From Monoplex corrugatus (lineage: Eukaryota; Mollusca; Gastropoda; Littorinimorpha; Ranellidae): DNA of 64,000 nt. Numbering within the stretch: position 1 is the first letter of the stretch; every line of letters starts with the position of its first letter. The notes beneath the pieces are model-generated. The model worked only from the letters and a program-made list of their open reading frames with translations. It ran no database searches and had not been told where the DNA came from. The stretch is from assembly GCA_030674185.1 (NCBI GenBank), contig JAPXFY010000026.1:52870246-52934245 (forward strand). Direction: 5' to 3'. Made by a program: the position numbers and the translations under genes. Positions 32,070-46,099 of the stretch are shown one piece after another.

Positions 32070-35000
32070 CTGCAAAAGCCAGAGAAGACCAACACTAGCA
32101 ATGTCTACATAAAAACAAGAAACATAAAAGAAATTTCATCTCCGATAGGAGACGCTCCCATTGAGAACTCTCCTCCACACACATGCGCGTTCATGCACAC
32201 ATGCACACACACACCCCACGAAACACGCACGCACATACTAAAACTCCAGAAATGTTTAGCTCTATCTTGTACAGTCTGAGTTTGCAGACTGGCACCAAAC
32301 TCTGCCATACTTTATAACATGAGCTGATCCTGACCAAAGTCACTTGTCTGTTGAGTTGTCGACATTCTGAACTCTCAATTCACCATCATCTGCACTTTTC
32401 ATGAGGAAGCCCTCAGTCTAGCATTATTTTGAATTCATATTCATCTACTTCCTTACTTCTTATTCACTTATTTACTTACTTACTAGCTTACTTACATACT
32501 TACTTACTTACATACCTATCCATGATTTAGAAAATAATGTCTTCACCTAGTTGATAGACAGTTGAGCATTTGGACAGACTTGGGGGGGGAGGGGGGTTCT
32601 GTCATGTGAGACGAGTTTATACAGGATAGCTAGTTGTGTTGTCATTCAGACCTTCAATTATTTATTTATTTACTTTATATATATGTTTCTTTTTTGAAGG
32701 CAAGATACACACATCATTTACATGTAACCAAGATTATTCCAGTGGTAGGCCGATAAATTACCCATACTAAATATAGACTAGATAAAACATAGTCTAGGTA
32801 TGGCCTCAGGATCCGGCCAGCCATGGGTTTATGTGCAGACTTAAGGCTTGTGCCATGATCACCATACACATGGCACCTGTGACGTTAGTGCATATGGAAT
32901 TCGTTCCAAGTGCGGAGACGTCATCTTGAGAAACTGAAGCTGAACTGAATTCATATTTCAAATATTCAAAATTTACTTATCCATTTACTCACTTCTGTAT
33001 TTTTATTCATTTATTTGTTTTTGTTTTTGCTATGCTTCTTCAAACTGTAGGGCGTTTCATGAATACCATTCCACTTAACTTCAATTTGTAACACACCTTG
33101 TAGTACATTATCTCTGATGTTTGCAGTAACTTTTTAAAACTAATATATTTTTCACAGTCCAAATAACTGCTTCAGATACAACTTCTTCAATTCGAATACA
33201 TGCATGAATATGAACATGCAGTAGCACTGGCTGTCAAAAAAGAAAACTGCATTACAAAAAAAATCCCTATAATTTGCTCATACTGAACCACAAATCAACT
33301 TCGCTCGATACTGAAGGCAGAGTCAGCAAAACCTGTGTTTCTCTTGTAACTGATTTTGCAAGCTTTTCTTTTGTTCTGAACAACTGGTTTCCTTTGTGAT
33401 GTCATTTAATTCTCATTGTACAGACATGTTGTTATTTATAAGCTATGTTTCTAAGCAAAACATACAATGGATTATTGTTATATGTTTTTAAGCAACAGAC
33501 ACAATGGATAAACTATGTATGTTTTTAAGCAACAGACAAACAATAGGTTAAAACAGACTAAAGTATATGTTGTTTTTAAGCAACAGACACAATGGATAAA
33601 CTATGTATGTTTTTAAGCAACAGACACAATGGATAAACTATGTTTCTTTGCACTGCTATTCTTCTCCACTGTACCCATTTCTTTTTTAAAAAATTAATGA
33701 TGACATTTTGGCAAAGAAATGCCCACAACATGATGCTCATTACATCATCTTGTCAACCATAATTATTCAAATGCATTTCCTATAAGAGTCGTAAAGAAAT
33801 GAAACAAGATTTCAAAGTTATGTTCAATGTGTTTTGTCTTGCATCAACAGTGTTTTGTATTGTGTGTGAAATAACCTTAATTTCTTTTCTTTTTTTTTAA
33901 TCATTATTACTATGTGTGTGTGCAAGAAATGTAGACAGTACCTTCCAATCCACTGGAGTGGCCACCTTCCTTGTTGCGGTCAGCTGCAGAGAATCCAAGA
34001 CACGCAGGATTTCACTGAAACATATGAAGAAGGTTTCATTTCCTCTCGTCCCAGGCAAGACTCTCTTAAAACACATGCTGCACACAGTCTGACCCACACT
34101 GCCCAAGCATTATATTGCTGCATGTACATTCTGCATACTTGGTCTTGAGTGTGCATGCCAAGTACTTGCACATTTTCATAAGTCCTGAACACTGACACAG
34201 CTTACAGAAACTTTAATGCGCGCAGAGGTTCCAATGGCATATACACACCTTTGGCTTGAATGAGACACAAGCAGGTCTGCACTTTAGTTCACCTGTGGAA
34301 TCAGAGAAATCTCCATCTCTCATCAGCCAGGTGCTACCCATCAGCCGGGTGCTACCCATCAGCGAGGTGCTACCCATCTCATTCAAACTCAGACCTTCTG
34401 ATCAGAGAAGTCTCCTGTCCTAACCGCATGGCTATTACACAGCTGTCATTGAAGACATTAGCTATAATTTTTTTATTCATATCTTTATCATCTTTTAAAA
34501 GTGGTCTGAAAAACTAACACCCAGGTCATCATTCAAGGTCTAGTGAAGGTGGAAAGAAAACTCTTGTTTGATCAGGAGATACATCTCACTTCCAAGATAC
34601 CAGTAATTGTTTTTAAACCATTGGGCTACCTGTACAGTCTAAAGAGAGTGTCACAGACACCAGAATGATAAAAATTCTGTACTGTATGTCTATTTTGTGC
34701 TGTGTCTTCTTGGTGTATATTTGAATCTTGACGTATGGGACTTTTGCTCCACATGGACGGCACCTTATTCGTGTGTGCTGCACAAATGAGGACTCGTACC
34801 GAGCACTTTTGATTCTGATTAACTCTTTGTCTCCCGCTGCCTGCCCACCAGCATCCTGCTTTGTCAACCATGCAACCATACTTTGTTGAAGCAACCATGC
34901 TTTGTCATTCCTGCTGGAAGCAGGTAGATAGGGTTAGGGAGTCAAAAGGTTAAGTTCTTGCAGTTGGTGGATAGGGTGCGGGAGTTAAAAAGCACCACTT

Positions 35001-35981
35001 CTATTCTGATGACACCCAACTTCAAGACAGTGACTCACCTGACAATATACAGCGCCTCTTGACTTGCACCACTGAGTGTTACTCGGACATTAAGAACTGG
35101 ATGACAAACAATAAACTTCAGCTTAAACGACAACAAGACAGAAGCTATCCTCATTGGCACCTGTCAGAAGCTTTCTCAGCTGCCTCCTCTTTCTCTCCCA
35201 TTATGTAACACATCAGTCCCAATTTCTGATTCAGCTAAAAACCTTGGTGTCTGCCTTGATTCTACCCTCTCCATGAACAACTTTGTTTTTCAAACTGCCA
35301 GATCTTGCTACTATCACCTCCATCGTATAAGCCTGATCAGGAAGTATCTCTCTGTCGAAACAACTGCAAAACTCGTTCTCTCCTTCAAATGTCTCATATT
35401 GATTATTGCAATTCACTCCTGTCTGGTCTTCCTGCCTCCACCATTCACATCCTACAGCACATTCAAAACAATGCTGCACGCCTTGTACTCAAAAAGAAAA
35501 AAGCTGACCACATATCTCCTCTCCTGGCACAACTTCATTGGCTCCCTGTATCAAAGCGCATACAGTAAAAACTAAACACCATGTGCTACAAAAGCCTCAA
35601 TAACGCAGCCCCCATTACCTGTCAAGCCTACTTGAGATCTATCTTCCCTCACGTACCCTCCGCTCTGCCTCCGATCCTCTGACTTTTCGCTTTCCACGCA
35701 CTAAGCTCAATACCTATGGTCCACAAGCCTTCTCTGTTTCTGGTCCATTCTCCTGGAACAAACTTCCTCTCTCAGTCCGTCAGCAACCTACTTTTGTCTC
35801 CTTCATGTCCGCTCTCAAAACTCACCTTTTCTCCTCTGCATAAAATCCTGACCTCACTCAACCCCCTCTGCAGCCTGTCTCCACTCGGAGAGGAATCACA
35901 TTGTAATACATAATTGTATATAATATGCTCTCTATAATTTTCCATTGCTTTTATTCTTTCTCCCCATTTATAGCCATGCAT

Positions 35982-36027
<46 letters not shown>

Positions 36028-39000
36028 GCGTGCGTGCGTGCGTGTGTGTGTGTGTCTGTGTGTGTAGTGTCTGTGTGTGTGTGTGTGTCTCTGTGTGTGC
36101 GTGCATGTGTGTGCGTGCGTGTGTATGTGTCTGTTCAGCGCTTAGATTTGATTTTATCAAGATTTTGCGCTATATAAATATTGTAATTATTATTATTATT
36201 AAGACAACAGCTACTTTCTTCAGATGTAGATCATCTTGAAGCCCATGCTGGAAACAGTGGGCTTGTTTTGTCCTAACTGACGAGAGTACCACTGATGCAC
36301 AGCATCTGAACTTTCTCGCTACGAGCGTTGGGATTTCCCGATCATGTCTCAACAACGCTTGTCTACGAGCATAGGAGAAATCCGACTTGAGTTTTAAAAA
36401 TTTGCAGGGTTTTCAGTATTTCCGTTAACCGAAACTAATAGCCAGAAATAGATTCTTTGGTCATTCCTAGCCTCATTTCAGGCCACGAGGTCACTGTTCT
36501 ACGCAGTTGGTGAGTGGACAGTGCAAAGTTCACGACCCAATATCTCCACATTGAAGCAGACGACGGAAAAGCAAATGGTTGAACAATACTCAACAACTCA
36601 GCGCTGTTCAACACAATCTCTTCCTTCAGTGCACGTGGCGTGTGTGCATGTTGGATTTTGTGAAATTTCATTCAAAATGTGACTGTAGGAGCTGATGTAT
36701 TGACCTGACTGTGTATTTTGTAAGACATTTTTCACCTGAAAAATGTCTCTAATTTCACTTGTACCATTACTCAGCAGCCATGAGCGTTAGACAATTGAAA
36801 TTTCAGCATTTTGTACACCAATCTTTTAATATATGACCTGCCAAATTTCAAAACTCTCTGTTTTCATTGTTGTAGAGAAATTTTCTCATGACCTATACAA
36901 ATGGTGCGTATGAGGGGAACGGCAATGGGCATAATCGTACGTAGCGAGTGAGTTAAGACGTAGATGGATCTTAGGCTGACTGACAGCAATGCTTCCACAG
37001 AGGCACAACTGACATAATGATCTCCTGACCTCCAACACAACTTAGATTACAGATCAAGAGTCTTCTATACTTTGACGACATCAGTGTTTAACCCTTTTAC
37101 TCTCGCAGTCTGTCCATAAACTGCAAAAACGTAACCCCCCTTTCACTCCCTCACCCTATCCACCAGCTTCCTGCTTTCACAGAAACAAATGAACTGAACA
37201 TGTTGGCATTTTTAAGGAATTTTAAACTAAAAGCCAAGTACCTGTTGTAATGAAAAGACACAATTTCACAGAAACAACAGAAGGACTGACATCTTGATGG
37301 CAATGTTACACAACAGCTAAGAACATGGTATCTGCCAAAACAAATCCAAGACACACAAATCTCATTGAAACAAATGAACACATTTGGCATTTCAATTAAG
37401 GAATGTTAAACTAAAAACACGATACTTGACACTGAAACAGATGGAAACACTAGCATTTTATCAGGAATATTGAATTAAAAGTAAAAACAAAGTATCCAGT
37501 TACTGCAGTATAGTGGTAAGCACAACAGATTACCCACTGGAAAACTGTGGGTTCGAATCCCTATCAGTCCCTTTAAAAATTATTGTGGGATTTTTTAGCC
37601 TCTACCCTGCTCCCAACTGGAGTTGAGCATGCTATAGGCTCATTGGGAAGACTGAGACCACACAATCTAGTCTCATCCACTTCAAGGATGTGTCACCAAA
37701 GGTTCTGCTCAAATCTTCTGACCAACAACATATTATCTCTTGGGCCTGGTTGATGCCAGGATGCATTATGATAATAAGCGTAGAGTACAGCCTAGTCATA
37801 AAGTCTCAGTTCTAGATGGAACTCCACAGCATCCTTATCATCATCATCAACATTATCGCACTATAAAAACTGTGCCAGCTTTTTCGCCCATTAAGGTGCA
37901 TATCAAAATGGGACCAAAAAAAAAAAAAAAACATAAGCACAAAAGTTATCTCCCCTACAGCAATAATCCTTAAATTTTTTTTTTTAATCTGCACATGAAC
38001 AGATCAGCAAGATAGAAAATGACAGGAAGAGATGATGGAAAGCAAAGGAAGAAGGAAGAAATAGAGTGATAGAAAAGAGGAAATGTTTAACACAGAATTT
38101 CCAGACACTAAAACATAACTATAAAACACGCTTAATCTACCTATAATTGCCTCTGTACATCACATTTCCTTGGAGGTAAACATGCGCTTAATTAATACAT
38201 GTACCCAATTATCAATCCTAAGAGAAAGTATGTATGGCTTTACAAAACTCGTATGAGTGAACAGACCAGCTAGGCAGAAAATTATAGGAAGAAATGACAG
38301 AAATCAAAGGAGCAAAGAGAGTGACATAAAAGAGGAAATTTTTAGCACAGAATTTCCAGATGGAGGGGATACTATTTATATTGAAAGAGCTCCCAGCATC
38401 ACTGCAAGAACTAAGGCTGTTAACTCAAACAGTGCTGTAAAATAGAGGAGTTGTTATCAGAAAGTCGCATGATAAAATTTAGACAGAATCAGTGACTAAG
38501 TGAATAAAAGCTGACACTGTACATGTGAAGTAATCCTGCACAATGCAAAACATACATATCCACTCACTCAAAGTTGCGGCCAGTAGTAGCAGGATAGAGG
38601 ATAGACAGTTTGAGTTTCTTGTCATCTCCAATGATAAACACCTGAAACATACTGGATGTATTTCATTTTACCTCCTTAACAAAGTTACTGACCAGTTCAT
38701 ATGTTCAACTACACTTAATAAATATCTCATAACAAAAAACAAATATGCTCAAAAAAGAAAACTATTCAAAATATTCATGCATCAAAATAAATAAATGAAT
38801 AAATATGTAAATAAATAAATACATAAATAAATAAATATATAAAAAAGGCCTAAAGAACAAACACTCTCAATTCAAAATGTTAATGGAAAGGGGAACATTC
38901 ATCTTGAAAATATCTTCTGGTGTCCACCCAACAATTCAAAATGCAACAACAACAATAATGAAGACAGAGTAGCCCTTCTACAAATCTCCCTTTTCATCTA

Positions 39001-40830
39001 AAAATGAAGACACAGAGTCCACATTTTGTACTTCTCAAGGTTTCTGTGACCTAGAAAAAGCTTCAGCTGACATAAAACTTTACATGCACTGAGGATGATG
39101 GTAGACTGTCATAAAAGTGAAAACAAATTTCAAATACTGTCAGAAGTTCTAAGAAAGAATTGTTCACACCTTGAGAAGTGCTTATTTCAGGCACTTTTTT
39201 GTCCGTAACACCATCTATGCACCCATACAGAGGTCAGAAATTCTTCTTCACACCTTTCTCACACTGACACACACACACTTCCAGCTGAAACATTTAATCT
39301 CCTTTATTTTAACCTTTTCCCTATGGAGCGCACCTATACGTGCACTGGGTCTTGCTCCGTTGCCTACGGGGTGCACGCCAGCGTGCGCTGACTGATTGTT
39401 CTGTTCTCTACAGCGCACACCCATGCATGCACTATACTTTTTGAAAAATTCTTGTAGTCAAACCCTTGCCCTGTAAAGTGACAAAACTTATTTCAGACTA
39501 CAGTGGAATGATCCCACCATAGCATAATGCCTTCATTTATTAATTCAAACCTGGTTCACAGACACTTTTTGTACTTAAAACAGAGTACCCCTCGCTGGGT
39601 TATTCTGACCTGGTCCTGTCAAGCACATTTTGTATTCACCCAGGCGCTTGACTCTGTACATCTCCCTGCCCCGAGTAATGTTTACCCCATAGACATTTAT
39701 AATATTTTTGAAAATGATGACGAGGACAACGCAGTGATTGTACTGTATGTGCGGATGTGTTTTTTTTCCTTTTGTTTGTGCACGTGAGTTTGGTTTATAT
39801 CCCTGCCTCTGTGTACATGTATATATATATATACGCTCCTGTAACATACACATGTACCTAAACACATACATACATACACTAACATACACATGTACCTAAA
39901 CATATACATACATACACATATATGTCTGCATAAAACTAGGTCTAGATTATATATTATTCACGGAGATCGCATCTCTCCAACCACCTCCCATGCCCTGTCT
40001 GTCTGTCTGTCCCTCTCTCTCTCACCCCCCACCCCCACCCCTCTCTCTCTCTTTGTCACGTCATCCCTATTTTATCATCGAATGATCTGTATTGTTGATG
40101 CTTCTCGACCTTTTGTCAACATGTCTTTAACCCTTTCAGCCCTAAGTATTTCTAGACCTCTGATACCCTCAACCCTGAGTATTTTTAGAGAAATTCTAGC
40201 AAAAATCGGTGTCTCAGAATAAAGCCTTCTAATGCTTAAAAATTTGCCAGGAAGAAAATATAGGGTGTCTGGAATTCGGTAATATAAACAGGATGTGGCA
40301 GAGGAGAGGAGGTGCCAGTAGGTCGCATACCATACGGGTACAGAGGTATTAATCGCGCTGGCCGCTGCATCGGCCAGCCGGGTTCAAAGGGTTAAGTCTC
40401 ACCCCAGTACTTCAAGTATAGTGGACAGGCCTGGTGATCCATGCCAGTTTGAAGGGGCACTTCTCAGTTCTGTTAGCAGGTTGATGTTCCATCATTCTAA
40501 CGTGTGTTCGATTGCTCATGTCATTCCTGGGACTGAAGTGATCCATATCTAAGTCCGTATCTAAGTCGTATCTAAGTCGTCTAGTCCGGCCTACTTGATT
40601 AGTTGTGCCAAAGATCAGCCCAATCTCAATTTGCTGGGACACTTAGCTTGGAGGAAACATCTTTCCTGATTATCCCTTCTGTGGCTGTGACCAGAGAAAA
40701 CACTTCAAGTGTCTGTCCAGGTCTGATGTTTGCCATCTGTTGGATAACAGGAACCTGCCGTCTCTATCTTGTCTGTTACAGGCACATAAAAACTGAAAGA
40801 AAAAGAGAGAGAGAGAGCAAGAGGGAGGAG

Positions 40831-40899
<69 letters not shown>

Positions 40900-43800
40900 G
40901 TATGGATTACTTTTTTGTGTGCCTGTGCTTGCTCTGTCTGTTCTGTGCTACCAAAGGACTACAGTTCTGACTTTGTGATAACTTTTCCAATTACACGTGT
41001 CTGTCAAGATCAACATGTGGCTTGTGAAAATGAAACCACTGCTTTTGGATATACATACATGTATTGCATAATTATATATGCATAATGGAAAACACACGAC
41101 CTGACAATAGTGGAGAACTTACTTGTGCTGAGTGACCAAACGATACTATGTGATACGTTTTTAATTGTAAGTCAAATTCTGTTAAAATGGATTGCTGCTG
41201 ACAGTGAAATGCACCATAGAAGTAACTGTATAAGGTGAGTTCTGTTTAGGTGTCAATTTGTTGAAATATTATGACTAAATAGTGATCATCAAACCTTGGA
41301 AAGTTTTTTTTGTTTTGTTTTAGTTACATGATATATGCGTGCAATGTCTCGCTATGGAATCTCCGAGAGTGTTGAAAGTACATTCATTTAAAAGTCGTTA
41401 AAATATCCTTTCAAACGTATCAAACATGATACCAACACTGGTCAAAAACAACATGTAAAATAAATGAGAAAGATGCCAACGTTACATTGGCAGGGAATGG
41501 GCACAGCCAGCTGCTTACGGACAAGGGGAAAAACTGTCTTGCAGCCGTATGTAGGGATAGAGTTAAAGGAAGGGAGATCAACAGTGAAACCAGTACAAAA
41601 GTCCACATGATGGAGATCAACAGTGAAACCAGTACAAAAGTCCACATGGGGGAGATCAACAGTGAAACCAGTACAAAAGTCCACATGATGGAGATCAACA
41701 GTGAAACCAGTACAAAAGTCCACATGGGGAGATCAGCACTGAAACCAGCACAAAAGTCCACATGATGGAGATCAACACTGAAACCAGCACAAAAGTCCAC
41801 ATGATGGAGATCAACACTGAAACCAGCACAAAAGTCCACATGATGGAGATCAACACTGAAACCAGTACAAAAGTCCACATGATGGAGATCAACATGAAAC
41901 CAGTACAAAAGTCCACATGATGGAGATCAACACTGAAACCAGTACAAAAGTCCACATGATGGAGATCAACACTGAAACCAGTACAAAAGTCCACATGATG
42001 GAGATCAGCACTGAAACCAGTACAAAAGTCCACATGATGGAGATCACACTGAAACCAGACAAAAGTCCACATGATCGAGATCAACACTGAAACCAGTACA
42101 AAAGTCTGCATGCGGGAGATCAGCACTGACACCAGTACAAAAGTCCACATGATGGAGATCAACACTGACACCAGTACAAAAGTCGCATGAGGAGATCAAC
42201 ACTGACACCAGTACAAAAGTCCACATGATGGAGATCAACACTGACACCAGTACAAAAGTCCACATGATGGAGATCAACACTGAACCAGTACAAAAGTCCA
42301 CATGATGGAGATCAACACTGAAACCAGTACAAAAGTCATGATGGAGATCAACACTGACACCAGTACAAAAGTCCACATAATGGAGATCAACACTGAAACC
42401 AATAGAAAAGTCCATGAGGGAGATCAGCATGAAACCAGTACAAAAGTCCACATGAGGAGAGATCACACTGACAACCAGTACAAAAGTCCACATGATGGAG
42501 ATCAGCACTGAAACCAGTACAAAAGTCCATAATGGGAGATCAACACTGAAACCAATACAAAAGTCTGCATGAGGGAGATCACACTGAAACCAGTACAAAA
42601 GTCCACATGATGGAGATCAACACGAAACCAGTACAAAAGTCCCATGAGGGAGATCACACTGAAACCAGTACAAAAGTCCACATGAGGAAAAACACACTGA
42701 AACCAGTACGTAAAGTCCACATTAGGGAGATCAACACTGAAACCAGTACAAAAGTCTGCCATGAGGGATCACACTGAAACCAGTACATAAGTCCACATGA
42801 GGGAGATCAACACAGAAACCAGTACAAAAGTCCACTGATGGAGATCAACACTGAAACCAGTAAAAAAAGTCCACATGATCGGATCAACACAGAAACCAGT
42901 ACAAAAGTCCACATGATGGAGATCACACAGAAACCAGTACAAAAGTCCGCATGGGAGATCAACACTGAAACCAGTACAAAAGTCCACATCGAGATCAACA
43001 CAGAAACCAGTACAAAAGTCCACATGGGGGAGATCACACTGAAACCAGTACAAAAGTCCACATGGGGGAGATCAGCACTGAAACCAGTACAAAAGTCCAC
43101 ATGATGGAGATCAGCACTGAAACCAGTACAAAAGTCCGCATTAGGGAGATCAACACAGAAACCAGTACAAAAGTCCACATCGAGATCAACACAGAAACCA
43201 GTACAAAAGTCTGCATGAGGGAGATCAGCACTGAAACCAGTACAAAAGTCCACATGATGGAGATCAACACTGAAACCAGTACAAAAGTCCACATGATGGA
43301 GATCAGCACTGAAACCAGTACAAAAGTCCACATCGAGATCAGCACAGAAACCAGTACATAAGTCCGCATTAGGGAGATCAACACAGAAACCAGTACAAAA
43401 GTCTGCATGGGGGAGATCAGCACTGAAACCAGTACAAAAGTCCACATGATGGAGATCAGCACTGAAACCAGTACAAAAGTCCACATGATGGAGATCAGCA
43501 CAGAAACCAGTACAAAAGTCTGCATGAGGGAGATCAACACTGACACCAGTACAAAAGTCCACATGATAGAGATCAACACACACCAGTACAAAAGTCCACA
43601 TGATGGAGATCAACACTGACACCAGTACAAAAGTCCACATGATGGAGATCAACACAGAAACCAGTACAAAAGTCCACATGAGGGAGATCAACACAGAAAC
43701 CAGTACAAAAGTCCGCATGAGGGAGATCAGCAATGAAACAAGTACAAAAGTCCGCATGAGGGAGATCAACACAGAAACGAGAACAAAAGTCCGCATGAGG

Positions 43801-46036
43801 GAGATCAGCACTGAAACCTGTACAAAAGTCCGCATGAGGGAGATCAGCACTGAAACCAGTACAAAAGTCCGCATGAGGGAGATCAGCACTGAAACCAGTA
43901 CATAAGTCCACATGAGGGAGATCAGCACTGAAACCAGTGCAAAAGTCCACATGACGGAGATCAGCACTGAAACCTATACAAAAGTCCACATGACAGAGAT
44001 CAGCACTGAAACCTGTACAAAAGTCCACATTAGGGAGATCAGTACTGAAGTAAAAAGTCCATCAGGGATCAACTGAAACAGTACAAAGTCCACATCAGGG
44101 AGATCAGCACTGAAACCAGTACAAAAGTTCACATCAGGGAGATCAGCACTGAAACCAATACAAAAGTTCACACGATCAACTTCTTGTTTTGAATTTGAAC
44201 TACTGCGCATAACAGGAATTTTAGACGTCAAGGAAGATAACATTAAATGTCAACATGCAGGAGTAAACTCACACACCACATGTCTACTCCCTTTCCTCCT
44301 TACACATACCTACCCTCCACCCTCTATACAAATGATGACGTCACTGCCCAGCAAACTGAAAGGAGTCTATCCACATACACTACGCACAAAAAGTTAAGGA
44401 TCACTTGCACAAAAATTCATAACTTTCAAAATAAGAAAGCCAATGCGTTGAAGTTTGGCAAACATTTAATTCCATGCTTCTAGTGATAACGATACACAAT
44501 TGCCTTCAATTTCGAGCAATCGTTTGGTGTGTACATTTGATCAAAGTGGGTACGTATCGAAATTTGATTTCCCAAAGTCATTGAAATCACAAGACAGGGC
44601 ATTCTGATGCTCCCAAAAGTTCAGTAATGCATGTAACCGCCATGGCTGTTCTGGCACTCGACGCAGCGAGTCCTCATCGAGTTGACCAGGTTGGTGAAGA
44701 TCCTCTGTGGAAGCGCCTGCCACTCAGCCTGCAGCATCTGGTAGAGGTGTTGGGCATCCCTGGGAGGGGGGTGGTTGCTCCTCACTTTGCGATCCAGCTC
44801 ATCCCAGATGTTCTCAATAGGGTTGAGATCGGGACTGCATGCTGGCCACTCCATTCTGTTGACTCCAGACTGCTGCAGGAAGTCGTTGACCACCCTTGCC
44901 CTGTGGGGGCGAGCGTTGTCATCCTGGTAGACAGCCGTCGGTCCCATCTGCTGCAGTGTAGGCACAGCCAGCGGTCGAAGGATCTCATCCCTGTATCGGA
45001 GGCCAGTCAGGTTACCCTGTACATGATACAAGGGTGTTCTGTGGTGAAGGCTGAAGGCCCCCCAGACCATTACAGAACCTCCACCAAAGGCCACCTTTTC
45101 TTGGACAGTGGTGTCAATAAAGCGTTGCCCTGGGCGCCTAAAGACCCTCAGTCGGCCGTCGTTGTGGTTCATGGTGAAGCGTGATTCATCACTGAACAGG
45201 ACCTGGGACCATTGCTGACGTGTCCACCTCACGTGACGTCTGCAGAAGGCGCGGCGTGCAGCCCTATGGGCTGGAGTTAAGCGTGGCCGTACAGCTGGGC
45301 GACGAGAACGGAGGTTAAACCCATGAAGGCGGTTCCGTATGGTCTGCTGGCTGATGTTGATGTTAGTAGCCACCCTCAGCTGCCTTCGAATGATGCTGGA
45401 AGAGGCTGTTCTTGTCTGCAGGGCTTGTCGTTCAATGAGACGATCTTCACGTGGGTTTGTCTTCTTCAGTCGACCAGATCTGCGTCTTTCATGGACCCTC
45501 CCAGTGGCTGTGAAGCGTTGAATCAGTCTGACAATGACCGAGATGGACACCTGAAGTCGCCTGGCCACTTCTCGCTTGGGAACACCATCTTGGAACCATG
45601 CAACAGCTCGTCCCCTCTCAAACTCGCTCAATTTTCGTCGTGGAGGCATTGTCAGATCAGGCCTACTACTGGTGGAATGTCTTCTTATAAAGCCAAGCAA
45701 GAGACAGCATCTCACACATAAACAGCAGTGCTTGCACGTGCATAATGGTTTTTCCATCTGGCTTGTGCAATGTGTTCAGGCAGAACGGTCCAAAACAAGG
45801 TCCTTTTTCGCAAGTTTCCGCTTTTCCGTTTGCGACCAAGCTCAGTAGTAGAGAATCCCGTGCAATTTTCGCACTAACACAACATCGCCCACTTACAGCT
45901 GAACAAGAATTTATAACAATTTGGCTGGACTGATAAATAAACAACAGTAGCGAACTGAGTTTATTACGCACCTGTTTTCTCATAGTGATCCTTAACTTTT
46001 TGTGCGTAGCTTAGTTTTGAAACACACATTCATCAA

Positions 46037-46099
<63 letters not shown>

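Noticed and set aside
41420..44243. Open frames up to 386 codons with [10 protein letters not shown] or [15 protein letters not shown] repeats
   Set aside because: Artefacts of a 39-bp unit, a multiple of three, so any frame without a stop in the unit stays open.
45650..45757. Upstream extension of the Tc1 transposase by 36 codons
   Set aside because: The Cys-rich extension is unlike the family; the ATG before PPRRKL gives the usual length.
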